Shown here: piece by piece, positions 9,911-19,020 of the stretch
Position numbering within the stretch: the first letter of the stretch is position 1
How the letters are laid out: each line of letters starts with the position of its first letter
Source of the DNA: Edaphochlamys debaryana
Lineage: Eukaryota; Chlorophyta; Chlorophyceae; Chlamydomonadales
DNA length: 64,000 bases
Assembly: GCA_016858145.1 (NCBI GenBank)
Contig: JAEHOE010000001.1
Span: forward strand, 1,674,001-1,738,000
Reading direction: 5' to 3'
Translations under genes and position numbers: made by a program
The notes under the pieces: model-generated
Told to the model about the DNA's origin: nothing
Seen by the model: only the letters and a program-made list of their open reading frames with translations
The model's database searches: none

Positions 9911-11839
9911 TCAGGCCGTCCGCTCCCCCTCCGCCGCCGCCGCCTCGGGGCTGCCCCCGCTGACGCCGTGGCTGTGGTGGCGGCGGCCGGCGCGGTGCGA
10001 GCGGCGGCGGTGTCGGCCCTCGCCCTCGCCCGCGTGCTCCTCACCCCCGCTGCCGCCGCCGCCGCCATCGAACCCCATGCCCGCGCCTGTGGCGGCGGTG
10101 GCGGCGGCGTGGAGGCGCGCAGCCCTCAGCGCCGCCGCGTTGCCCTCCCCCGGGCCCTCCTCCGACGACGACGCCTCCGCGGCGGCCACGGGCACGGCCG
10201 CCTCGTAGATGAAGGGCTCTCCGTCAACCGTCTCACCCAGCACCTGCCGTACCTCCTGCCGTACGCCCTGGCGGCGGGTCTCCGAGCCGCCGTCGCGGCC
10301 GGGCCAGCCGCCACCGCCGCCGCCACCGGCCACGAAGAGGGTGGTCTCGGGGGCACCTTCGACGCCGGGCGTGCCCCGGCCGCCGCCGCCGTGACCGCCG
10401 CCGCCACTGCTGCCGCCGCCGTCACCGCCGGCGGCGGCAGCGGAGGCGGGGACCTCGTAGACGAAGGGCTCTCCCGTCAGGGTCTCGCCCAGCACCTGCC
10501 GCACCTCCTCGCGGCGGCCGGGGCTGACGTGGCTACCTCCGCCGCCGCCGCCGCCGCCCGCGGCAGCGCTGGCGGCGCCGCCGGGGCTGGTGACGGGGCC
10601 GTTGGGCAGTGGGGGGTGGTGGGAGGAGTGGCGGCGGTGGCGGTGGGCGTGGTGGCCGTACTGGGGGAAGGGAGACATGTGCCGGTAAGCTGGCGCGATC
10701 AGTGGGAGAAGGCGGACAGAGAGCGTGAAGCGCAGGCACCCAAACAGACCCCCCTGCCCTCCTCTCCCACCCGCCCTTCCCTTCCACCCTTCCCTTCCCT
10801 TCCGCTGCTTCCCCCACCCTTCCCCCCCCACCTGGATGTGGGTCGGCACGCGGGCCGCGTCATCGCCGCCGCCGCGGTGGCGGTGGCCGTACTCCTCCGC
10901 GTGGTGCATCGGCGGCCGCCGGGGACCGCCGCCGGCGGCCGCCGCCACGGCGGCGGCGGTGTGCCGTACAGGGCTGTCGTACGCCGTCTCGCGGGCCCGC
11001 AGCGCCGGCGACGAGCCGGCGTACGGCGTGGGGTGGCTGCGGCGGCGCGTGCGGCCGCCGCCGCCGGCCCCGCCGCCGCCGCCACCAGCGGTGGCGGAGG
11101 CGGGGGGCATGCGGTTGGGGGAGGGCCCGGTGGCGGCGCCGCCGGGGGAGGTCGGGGCGGCGGCGGCGGTGGCGGCGCGGGGCCCGGCGGGGGGCTGCGT
11201 GAGTGGCAGCACTCGGGTGATGGTGGTGGTCTCGAGCATGGCCTGGCCGCTGCGGAGCTGGGGGGGGGGGGGCGGCATCCCGTGTGGATGCACGACGTGG
11301 TGGTGCAGGGGGTGCAGGGGAGGGAGGGGGGAGGAGTCGGAGGCACAGGCGTGAGGAGGGAGGCCAGGCAGCACTGCTTTTGGTAAGGGCCTACCGTCCT
11401 CCCTGGGCTCAGCCCTGGCTTTCCTGGGCCTTCCTTGTCCTCTCCCCTCCCCGTTCCCTAGAGGCCTACCGAACACCTCGACCGGTTCCCCCCGCTCTCC
11501 CTTCTCGTACCCCTGCCAGGCCCCCACCTGAGAGAGCAGCAGGCGCCGCTCGTCCCACGACAGGTCCTGTGGGGGAGAGGGCAGGGGTTGAGTGTGGAGA
11601 CAGGGCGGTGCAGGGCCGCCCAGGGGCAGGCGGCGTGGCCCCGCCCCCAAGCCCCCGAGTCTTTTGGCGCGGCTACCAGCAGGGACAGCACCCAAACCTA
11701 AGAACTTCTTGCTACCCCCCTTCCCCCCTCCCCTGCCACCCGCTACCACCTTGCGCCCCCCCCCCACCTGGTAGCTCTTGCCGGGGCCGTACAGCCGTGA
11801 CACCGCCTCCTCCTTGACGTGCCGGGGAACGGCCGACAT
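9911..11839 (-). CDS. Unknown Gly/Ala-rich protein with duplicated EVRQVLGET motif
   Basis: Preferred model: exons 11839-11768, 11566-11528, 11257-10832 and 10660-9911, giving 428 residues. Each junction has GT-AG ends and matching phase. The N-terminus (SAVPRHVKEEAVSRLYGPGK, then DLSWDERRLLLSQ) is the most ordinary-looking part. The middle carries LETTTITRVLPL and low-complexity Gly, Ala, His and Arg. Two near-identical motifs, EVRQVLGETLTGEPFVYE (about residues 231-248) and EVRQVLGETVDGEPFIYE (about 315-332), sit in disordered Gly-rich sequence. I recognise no family. An unspliced reading is also open for 642 residues, because all three introns are stop-free and divisible by three; see findings. 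The tail is His/Arg-rich, then Glu/Ala-rich. Location and role are unknown. Confidence 0.65.
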   Translation of the reverse strand: MSAVPRHVKEEAVSRLYGPGKSYQVGGGRKVVAGGRGGGKGGSKKFLGLGAVPAGSRAKRLGGLGAGPRRLPLGGPAPPCLHTQPLPSPPQDLSWDERRLLLSQVGAWQGYEKGERGEPVEVFGRPLGNGEGRGQGRPRKARAEPREDGRPLPKAVLPGLPPHACASDSSPLPPLHPLHHHVVHPHGMPPPPPQLRSGQAMLETTTITRVLPLTQPPAGPRAATAAAAPTSPGGAATGPSPNRMPPASATAGGGGGGAGGGGRTRRRSHPTPYAGSSPALRARETAYDSPVRHTAAAVAAAAGGGPRRPPMHHAEEYGHRHRGGGDDAARVPTHIQVGGEGWGKQRKGREGWKGRAGGRGGQGGLFGCLRFTLSVRLLPLIAPAYRHMSPFPQYGHHAHRHRRHSSHHPPLPNGPVTSPGGAASAAAGGGGGGGGSHVSPGRREEVRQVLGETLTGEPFVYEVPASAAAAGGDGGGSSGGGGHGGGGRGTPGVEGAPETTLFVAGGGGGGGWPGRDGGSETRRQGVRQEVRQVLGETVDGEPFIYEAAVPVAAAEASSSEEGPGEGNAAALRAARLHAAATAATGAGMGFDGGGGGSGGEEHAGEGEGRHRRRSHRAGRRHHSHGVSGGSPEAAAAEGERTA

Positions 11840-12503
11840 GGCAGCGGACGCAGGGGGAGAGGCGCGCGGAGCGCTCGAGCGTATCGGGGTTGGGTCGGCG
11901 CGGGGGCTTAGGTTGTTGCCGATTGTGTCGCGTGTGAGCCTGTCGCTGCGCGAGTCTGTGTGTGGCTGTGAGTATTAAAGCTCAGGAAGCCAGCGCGATG
12001 TAGCCAGTTAGCTGTGCCGGTCTCGAAATGGCGGGGGGCCCGCGGGCGCCGTCAGCGGCCAGGTCAGCGCGGAACGAGGGCGCGCGGCGGCGCAGCGGGG
12101 GCCGTGCTAAGGTTGGGCCGCTACAACGGGGGCGGTACCAAAATGCCCGCGTGCAACCGCCCCCGGGCCGACCGCGACCGACACGGGTCGCCCCGCTCCA
12201 CCCCCGGTCCCTGCCCCGTCCCCGCGCCTCCTCGTCTTGCGTTTTGTACAACCGGCCCCCCGCCCAAGCATGGCACGGTAAACCCACAGACCCCCTGCAA
12301 TCGCGCACCGCTCCCCTCCGCGGGCAGGCAGACCCTCCGCTGCTTCCCGCCTCCGCCCTTGCCCTGCGCCATCCTGCCCCCCGCACGCCGTCCAACTTGG
12401 CGCCCCTCCCCCCCCCAAACGGACTCGTGCGTTTGACCCAAGTGGGTCGCACCTTCCCCAGTACCCTCTCTTCTCCTCCTCTCCTCCCCCCACCCGCCCC
12501 TAG
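11840..12503. other. Gap between two minus-strand genes
   Basis: This holds the 5' flank of the unknown gene at 9911-11839 and the 3' UTR of the WDR26/GID7 gene. No coding region is supported. On the minus strand an AT-rich CTTTAATACTC lies near 11968-11980, about 130 bases before the ATG; it could serve as a core promoter element, but this is weak. Confidence 0.4.
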
Positions 12504-15500
12504 CTAGGCAGTGCCGCAGCCGCCTCCGCCGCGCCCACGACCCCCCCTCCCGCACCCCCTCCGCCTCCCCCTCCCCCCCACCCCCACCCCTGCCGCCCCG
12601 CCTGGCCCCGCCCCGGCCCCCGCCGCGGCCCCCGCCCCTCCCCCTCCGAGCGCCTGAAGCAGCGGCAGCGCCCGCCGCCGGCCCGCCGCCGCCGGGCCGC
12701 CGCCCTGCGCCGCCGCCGCCGCCATCCAGATCCGGATCGTCTTGTCGTCGGATGCAGATGCCATCATGAACGGATGCGCCGGGTTCCAGGATGCGGCGTT
12801 GACGGTGCCCGTGTGGCCCGACAGCTGGAGCAGGAGCTCCCCAGAGTCCCGGTGCCAGACATAGACCTGACAGGGAAGGGGGGGAGGGGGGGAAGGGGTC
12901 AGGGGGGGGGCCGGAGATGGGGGGCTGGGTGTCTGGAATCGAGCGGGATTGAAGAGGTACATCCCGCCGAATGGTCCATGCAGGCTCCGAAGTGTCGAGC
13001 TGTCGACCTCTGGACCTCCTTCACATCCCAACATCTCCTCTCCTCTCCTCCCCTTCCCTCCCAGGCCCCTGCCCCCCCCCAGCCTCCCCCCCTACCAGGC
13101 ACTCCTCGCTCCCGTGCACCATGAAGGTCTGGTCGCTGCCGCCGAAGCCGCAGCGCAGCACGTAGCGGGAGGGGCGGCCCTCGTTGAAGCGGCACACGGC
13201 GTGGGGGGCGGAGGGGAGCGAGTCCAGCGGGTCGGGGCCTGGGGGCGGGGGGGGGGGGGGGGAGTTGGAGTGACGTGGCGTGCGGAGTTGGGCTGGGGTG
13301 GTGTGGTGCGGGGTGGTGGATTGGCTTTTGAAAGCCGTGGCGGGCCGTGCGCACCAGCCCTGCGTCGCTCCCACCCGCACCTCTGGCCCCATCACCGCGT
13401 TGTGAAGCGACCGCTCGGTACCCACGCCCATGCCTCGCCCTTTCCTCCTCCCTTCCCCGCTTGTCCCTGCGCATGGGCCTGTCCCTAGTCACCCCGCCAT
13501 CCCTCACCCGATCCCGCCAAGCAGCAAACACCCTGTCCCCCCCGCCCCCCCTCACACCCGAGCCCCACTCACCCACGTCCAGGTCCGCGCTCCAGGGCTG
13601 TGCCGCCCCCCCCAGCGCCCACAGCTGCGCCTCGCAGCACTGCAGCGCCACCGCCAGGAAGCGGCCGTCGGCGGAGAGGGAGAGCGAGGTGATGGGGGAG
13701 GAGGCGGGCTGGGGGGGAGGGGGGAGGGGCGAGGGGCGAGGGGCGAGGGGGGAGGTTGGCGGTTGGCGGTTGGCGGTTGTGCCGGGATGAGCGGAGTTAA
13801 TGGGGTCGGGTGTTCCAACGGGAGACGACACGGCGGCGGCCGGCGAGCCCGATGCGCACCGAGGTCCAGAGCGTACGGTTGTTGGGGGTATGGGGGTATG
13901 CATGGTGTGTGGGATCCGCGCATGCCCCAGTCCCCCCCTACAACAGCCACCACCCCCCCCCCCACCGGCAGCGCCGCCTCCCGCAGGTCCCCCAGGCGCA
14001 GCAGGTGCACCCGCTTGTCGGATGAGGCCATGACCAGGAGGGAGCCGTCGCGGGACACAGCCAGGTCCTGAAAGGGGGGGGAGGGGGGGAGGGGGGGGTC
14101 GACGGGGGGGGTGTTTGAAGCTGGAGCGGGATCGCGTCGCGTGGGGGAAGGGGGGAGACGGGGACGGCAGGAAGGAGCCTTAGGGGCAGCGGCCGGGAGG
14201 CGTGGACGGGGGGGCAGCGCGAAGGCCGAGCACCCGTTCCACCCCTTCGAGGGGGCGGCCAGATGGCGAGGGGCGCAGGCAGCCAGACAGTGTCCCCCTC
14301 CCTCCCTCCCTCCCTCCCTCCCTCCCCGCCTCCCCCACCTGCACCCTGTACGGCCGCTTCCACCGCTGCAGCTCCTCCCCGCTCCCCGCGTCCACCAGCA
14401 GCACCGCCCGGTCCGCGCCCCCGCTCACGAAGCGGCGGCCGTCGGGCAGCCAGGCGCACGAGGTGACGGCCTCGCGGTGGTGGCTGGGGGGGGGGTAGGG
14501 TGAGGAGTTTGAAGCTGACAAGGGTGAGGAGGTAGGGGGAGTGTGTGAAGGGCTGATCGTGTGCGTGGGGCGTTGCAGGGGGTTTGCGTGGGTCGTGTGG
14601 GAGCAGGGCGATCGCCAGAGGCGGTGGGGAGCAGGAGGCAGGGGGCAGGGAGCACTGCAGTCCGTGAACTGTGCTGGGTCGAGGCCATCCCCCCAGCCCC
14701 CCGCCTCCCCCACCTGAAGCAGTGCACCAGCTGCCCCGTGGCCACGTCCCACACGCGCAGGGTCTCCTCGCTGGGGGCAGGGGGGGGGGAGCGGGGAGAA
14801 GGAGCGGAAGGAGGGAGCCTCGGGGAACTGGAGGTCCAGGAGAGAGTGTCACCCCCTGGCCAACGCCTCCTCCATCCGGGCTGGCGACCGCCTTCAAGCA
14901 ATGATGTTCCTCCCACTCACCCCCCTCCCTCCCCCCCCCTCCCCCCCACCTGCACGTGATGATGCGGCGGTCGTCCGGGGCCCACACCAGCAGCGCCACG
15001 GGCTGGGCGTGGCCCGCCAGCACGTGCAGGGGGGCCAGGCGGGGGGGGCGCTGCTGCACCGACCACAGGATGGCGGTGCGGTCCTGGGGGGTGGGGGTGG
15101 GGGTGGGGGTGGGGGTGGGGGTGGGGGTGGGGGTGGGGGTGGGGGTGGGGGTGGGGGTGGGGGTGGGGTGGGGGTGGGGGTGGGGGTGGGGGTGGGGTGT
15201 TTGAAGCTGAGAGCGGGAGAGCGTCTTTACGCCTGCGCCTGGGAGTGGGGGTGGTTTTTTTGTGTGCTGAGCGGCATCGCGCCGACGCCAGGGAATCCTT
15301 GCATGGGGGTGGGGGTGGGGGTGGGGTGAGGCGAGCGCAGGTGAGCGTTGTGAGCCCGGCCCAAGGACAGGAGCTGCGCCCGGCACCAAGCCTCTTCGTC
15401 CGCGACCCCTGGCCGGCCTCCCTGCCAAACTTTGCCCGTCGTCCACGTCTCGTCCACCGTCCACGCATGCAAGCAAGCCGCACCTTGGATCCCGAAGCCA

Positions 15501-17447
15501 GCATGGATCCGTCGTGGGAGAAGGCGATGTGCCACACCTCATCCGTGTGCTGCTCCAGGACCTGACAGGGGGGTGAGGGGGAGGGGGTCCCGGACACAGG
15601 TGCACTGAGGCCCGAATGCGCCTCGACAGATGCAGGGGAAGCTTAAGGCCGCTATCCGGACGGTGGCCCCACTCCCCTCAACGGGTCCCCCCCAGCCCCC
15701 CACCCCCCACCCCACCTGCACGGTCTGCGTGGGCAGGCACTCCACCCCCGCCTGGTAGTCGGCGAAGAGGGAGAGCCGGGAGTCGGCGGCGTTGTGAAAG
15801 GGGCAGCGGGCCACCTGCCGGGTGGGGTGGGGTGGGGTGGGGGAAAGAGGAAGGGAAGGAGGTGAGCTGGGCATTGGGTGAGGCCGGAGGGCTCGGGGTG
15901 CTGGCGGGGCGTGGTGTCAGGCGCAGGGCGGCGGGATCGTTTTACCAGCTGTGGCGGGTTGTGCTCTACGCGCCTCGTAGCAGTCCAATGCCACCACAAC
16001 CCCCTACAACACATCCCCACCTGTGCCTCCAGCGCCTGCTCCACCAGTGCCTCCAGGCGGCCGTCGGGCAGGAGCAGGTTGGGGGGCAGACGGGCCTGGG
16101 GGGGGGCGGGGTGTTTGAAGCTGATAAGCGGGAGAGCGTCGAATGGGGGGGCGGGGGGGGGTGGTAACGGCAAGAGCCGGAAGCGAGAGAGCCATGGCGT
16201 GCAAGGGGTAGAGTGGCCCAAGACCCTGCAGTACCCCTCAGCAGCCGCTCGCTAGGCAGCCCTACAGCCCACCCCCAAAGCCCCCAGAACGTCCCCCCAT
16301 GCACTACCCATCCGCCCCCCTACCTGCAGCAGCGCCAGCAGGTGGGACCGGTGCGCCGCCCCGCCCCCCAGCCAGGAGGAGCGGCCCTGGGCGTCCCCGG
16401 AGGAGGGGCACAGCAGCAGCGCTGCGGGGGCCGGGGAGACGGGAGGGCGGCAGGGCGGATGCGCGGCAGGGCGCGAGGGTCAGATGCGGTGGGCCACTCA
16501 AGCCCTTGCCTGTTCCCCCTCAACCTGTCTTCCTCAAGCTCCCTACCACCCCCTCCCCCTCCTCCCCCCCCCAGCCCCCTCCTCACCCGCCAGGTGGTGC
16601 AGCTGCCCCTCCTGCACCCCCAGCGGCGCCATCTCCCCCCGCAGGCAGCCCAGCGCCGCCCCCAGGTCCTGCCGCTCCAGCGCCTCCAGGTACTTCTGCT
16701 GCAGGATCAGGAACCTGGGGCGGGGGTGGGGGGGGGTGGAAGCTTATGAGAGGAAGGAGAGGAAGGAGGGAACTGACAAGGTCGGAGGACGAGCGTGGAG
16801 GCCAGTAGAGGTCAGTCGTCAAGGGGGCTGGGGCAGGGCGGGGAGTGCGTGGGTGCCGTGGGGTGCGGACGTTTGCTGGCTTTGGCTTTGGCTGGGCTGT
16901 CCCCCGCCCCTCCTCCCCCCCTCTTGCCTGGCCTCCTTGATGACGTCATCGTGGGGGGTGAGCTGCGGCACCAGGGCCATGGCCGCCTCCCACTGCCCCC
17001 CCAGCACGGCGGCCTGGAACTCAGAGGCCTGGGGGGGCTGCATCTGGATGCCCTGGGGGGGGGGAGAAGAGGGGGATGAGGGGGGATGAGGGGGGGAAGG
17101 TTAAGCCGGTGGGAGCGGGGTGGGGTGGGGGGCGAATGCAATGCCGGGCGTCATTGCAAGCCGACAAGCACCAGCAGGCGGTCAGCCACAACGCACGACC
17201 CACGGCCTCCTCTCCATCCCCTCGACCCCCACCATGCGGCCCCGCCCCTATCTCCCCGTCCTCCCCCCCTCCCCCCTCCCCCTCCCGCCCCCCTCCCCAC
17301 CGCCCGCTGCTCCAGCTGCGCCGCCACGTCCCCGTAGCCCAGGCGGTGCAGGGCCTGCTCCAGCAGCCGCACGAACTCGGTGCGGGCGATCAGGCGCCGG
17401 GGGCCCAGCCGCTCGCCCGCGTCCAGCTGCCCGGACTGCCCGCTCAT
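12504..17447 (-). CDS. WDR26: LisH-CTLH-WD40 protein, WDR26/GID7 family
   Basis: Fourteen exons: 17447-17301, 17052-16928, 16714-16587, 16421-16324, 16095-16021, 15814-15716, 15561-15484, 15083-14950, 14770-14714, 14483-14339, 14067-13966, 13708-13573, 13238-13096, 12866-12504; 609 residues. The N-terminus has a LisH segment (about 22-47, [15 protein letters not shown]). A CTLH region follows: [17 protein letters not shown], then [19 protein letters not shown]. The family-specific linker [16 protein letters not shown] leads into a WD40 propeller beginning [18 protein letters not shown], with [23 protein letters not shown] and [11 protein letters not shown] repeats. The order and linker match human WDR26 and yeast Gid7, subunits of the GID/CTLH E3 ubiquitin ligase. 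About 70 residues of Ala/Gly/Arg-rich tail follow the last WD repeat and are not typical. Intron 2 is GC-AG. The introns carry the repeated motif described in the findings. Confidence 0.93.
14111..14138 (-). repeat. Shared intron motif, WDR26 intron 10 copy
   Basis: The + strand reads GTGTTTGAAGCTGGAGCGGG followed by ATCGCGTC. On the transcript it lies about 43 bases before the acceptor of exon 11. Near-identical copies occur at 15197-15225 and 16111-16140. Confidence 0.8.
14288..14330. repeat. (CCCT)n tract in WDR26 intron 10
   Basis: A run of about nine CCCT units lies just inside the intron next to the 14339 exon end, at the donor side of a minus-strand intron. On the transcript it reads as an AGGG-rich donor-proximal tract. 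Confidence 0.75.
14501..14520 (-). repeat. Shared intron motif, WDR26 intron 9 copy
   Basis: The + strand contains GAGTTTGAAGCTGACAAGGG, a diverged copy of the same motif. It lies about 19 bases before the acceptor of exon 10 on the transcript. Confidence 0.65.
15085..15198. repeat. (TGGGGG)n hexanucleotide array in WDR26 intron 7
   Basis: About 18 copies of TGGGGG, with a few 5-base slips, start directly at the acceptor of exon 8 (15083 is the first exon base). On the transcript strand the array is (CCCCCA)n, an expanded acceptor tract. A further short block of the same unit lies at about 15305-15328. The unit is not the green-algal telomere repeat TTTTAGGG. Confidence 0.9.
15197..15225 (-). 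repeat. Shared intron motif, WDR26 intron 7 copy
   Basis: The + strand reads GTGTTTGAAGCTGAGAGCGG, then GAGAGCGTC. It abuts the TGGGGG array, which separates it from the acceptor at 15084. The array appears to have grown between motif and acceptor. Confidence 0.8.
16111..16140 (-). repeat. Shared intron motif, WDR26 intron 4 copy
   Basis: The + strand reads GTGTTTGAAGCTGATAAGCG, then GGAGAGCGTC. The motif ends about 15 bases before the acceptor at 16096. On the transcript it includes CTTATCAGCTTCAAAC, which could hold the branch point. Confidence 0.8.
16715..16927 (-). other. GC-AG intron 2 of WDR26
   Basis: The donor is CCAG|GCAAGAGG and the acceptor is CCCCAG|GTTC. Only a GC donor joins EAR to FLILQQKY in phase, and this junction is conserved in WDR26 homologues. 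Confidence 0.8.
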
Positions 17448-18683
17448 GGCTGGTTTGGGGGAGGGGAGGTTAGGGGGGGATGAGGGGATGGGGTGGGGGG
17501 TGGGGGGCGGGGGATGGTATGGACGTGGGGAAGGGGAAGGCGGGGTGAGGTGGGTGATGAGGGAGGGGAAGGGGAGCGGAGGGGAAGGAGGGCGTTGGAG
17601 GGGGCCTGCGCCAACGGACGTGCAACGGGCAGCGCAACGTGGGCCGAGGCGTGGGGCAACAGGCCGTGCTGCGAGCCGCGCACCTGGGCCTTCAGACAGC
17701 CCGGCCAGCTCGGCCAGCTGCGCTGCCTGTCTAGCGCTCGAGCGCTAAGAATTGCCTTGGGCCAATGCTGTGCCGCTCGGCCTCGCCCGGCCCTGAACGA
17801 GGCTATTTGTTGCAGGGTATCTGTGAGTAATGCTGCCGAGGGACCAGTTGCGCGCGCGCGATGCCAGAAAAGGCTTAGCTAGGGTCTCGGGCGGAAATGC
17901 CCAACAAAGTTCAGGCTAAACGCTCTGGTTCGCAGTGCCGAGTGAGCGAGGAAGACTGTAGTGTGTCAGATCGAGGGCGCCAGGCTCCTGTTCTGGGCCC
18001 GGCCTCAGGCCGGTGCACCTCGCGTGCAGGGTGTTTCCCCCACCGTGCCCTTCCCCGAACCCGCGCTTCCCCCCCGCCCTAGAGACCCCCCGCAACAGCC
18101 CGCCGTCCGGCCCTGGGGACTGTTGCCTTGCCTCTCAGACCCACAATAACGCAGACGCATTAGCGCTCCTGTTGGCAAAGCATGTGCGAGGAAGGACACA
18201 TGGTATGAGACATGTGTGCCCGCTTCTTCGCCGACCCGCTGCGAAGCCTGTAAGAGCAACTTACTGAGGGCACAGATGTGACCGTAGGGGAGGGTATGGT
18301 GTCGCCGTGCTGAGGAGCCCGTGGGGGTGCTGGGAAGCTGAGCGGTCGGAGGGCTGAGTCTCGCGTGTGACAAGGGGCTTGCGTTCGCTTGCAGGTATGT
18401 TAGATAAGAAGCAATCTTGGGTAGTTCCTCGTGTTTGCTGGAGGGGCGGGGGAAGCCGGGGGGCACCGTCGCGAGTGCGGGATGCTCGCGAGCGTGGCTG
18501 CGTCGGCGACGCTGCCCCCACGCCGCCCCCCGCTACGTTAAGCAGTCGGGTATGATGCTGAGTGCTCTGGCATGCTCAGTTGCAAGAGCGACCGGACGCC
18601 CGTACTGCATGCGCGACGCCATCGGGGCGGCATAGACTACTAGCCGAGTCTCCGGCCCACTCTCTCTCTCGCCACACTTCAAG
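17448..18683. other. Divergent promoter region, WDR26 / eS25
   Basis: About 1.2 kb lie between the WDR26 ATG (minus) and the eS25 ATG (plus). No open frame here shows a domain. It presumably carries both promoters and 5' leaders, possibly with a 5'-UTR intron for eS25, but I could not place one. Confidence 0.45.
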
Positions 18684-19007
18684 ATGGCCCCGAAGGAGCA
18701 AAAGTCCAAGGAGGCTAAGGCCCTTGCTGCGGCCAACAGCAGCAAGGGTAAGCGGAAGAAGTGGAGCAAGGGCAAGATGAAGGAGAAGGTGAACAACGCC
18801 GTCCTCTTCGACAAGGCCGTCTACGAGAAGCTGCTGAACGAGGTGCCGAAGTACAAGATGATTTCGCCCTCGGTGCTGGCGGACCGCCTGCGCATTGGTG
18901 GCTCTCTGGCGCGCGCGGCCATCCGGGAGCTGGCGGCCAAGGGGCTCATCAAGCCCATCGTGGCGCACAGCTCTCAGCTGGTGTACACCCGCGCCACCGC
19001 TGCGTAA
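18684..19007 (+). CDS. RPS25: 40S ribosomal protein eS25
   Basis: A single uninterrupted exon encodes 107 residues, the normal length of eS25. The lysine-rich N-terminus ([12 protein letters not shown]...[15 protein letters not shown]) precedes the winged-helix part: [51 protein letters not shown] and a C-terminal [13 protein letters not shown]. This matches plant and animal RPS25 along the full length. eS25 sits in the head of the small subunit near the exit/E-site region. The absence of introns contrasts sharply with every other recognised gene in the window and fits a short, highly expressed gene. The ATG lies directly after a C/T-rich leader (TCTCTCTCTCGCCACAC), a usual leader type for ribosomal protein genes. 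Confidence 0.97.
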   Translation: MAPKEQKSKEAKALAAANSSKGKRKKWSKGKMKEKVNNAVLFDKAVYEKLLNEVPKYKMISPSVLADRLRIGGSLARAAIRELAAKGLIKPIVAHSSQLVYTRATAA

Positions 19008-19015
19008 AGACTGGC

Positions 19016-19020
19016 TGTAA
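19016..19020 (+). terminator. Probable TGTAA polyadenylation signal of RPS25
   Basis: TGTAA lies only nine bases after the TAA stop. If used, the 3' UTR would be unusually short. No other TGTAA follows closely. Confidence 0.4.

Noticed and set aside
9968..11386. 472-residue plus-strand open frame
   Set aside because: It is antisense to the gene at 9911-11839. It consists of Gly/Ala/Val from GCC/GCG repeats and contains no domain; GC-rich codon structure opens the opposite strand.
15085..15198. Internal telomeric repeat
   Set aside because: The unit TGGGGG differs from the green-algal telomere unit TTTTAGGG and from TTTAGGG. The array sits precisely at an intron acceptor, so slippage of a polypyrimidine tract is the better explanation.
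14901..15329. Poly-Gly and poly-Gly-Val plus-strand frames
   Set aside because: These are translations of the (TGGGGG)n array inside WDR26 intron 7.
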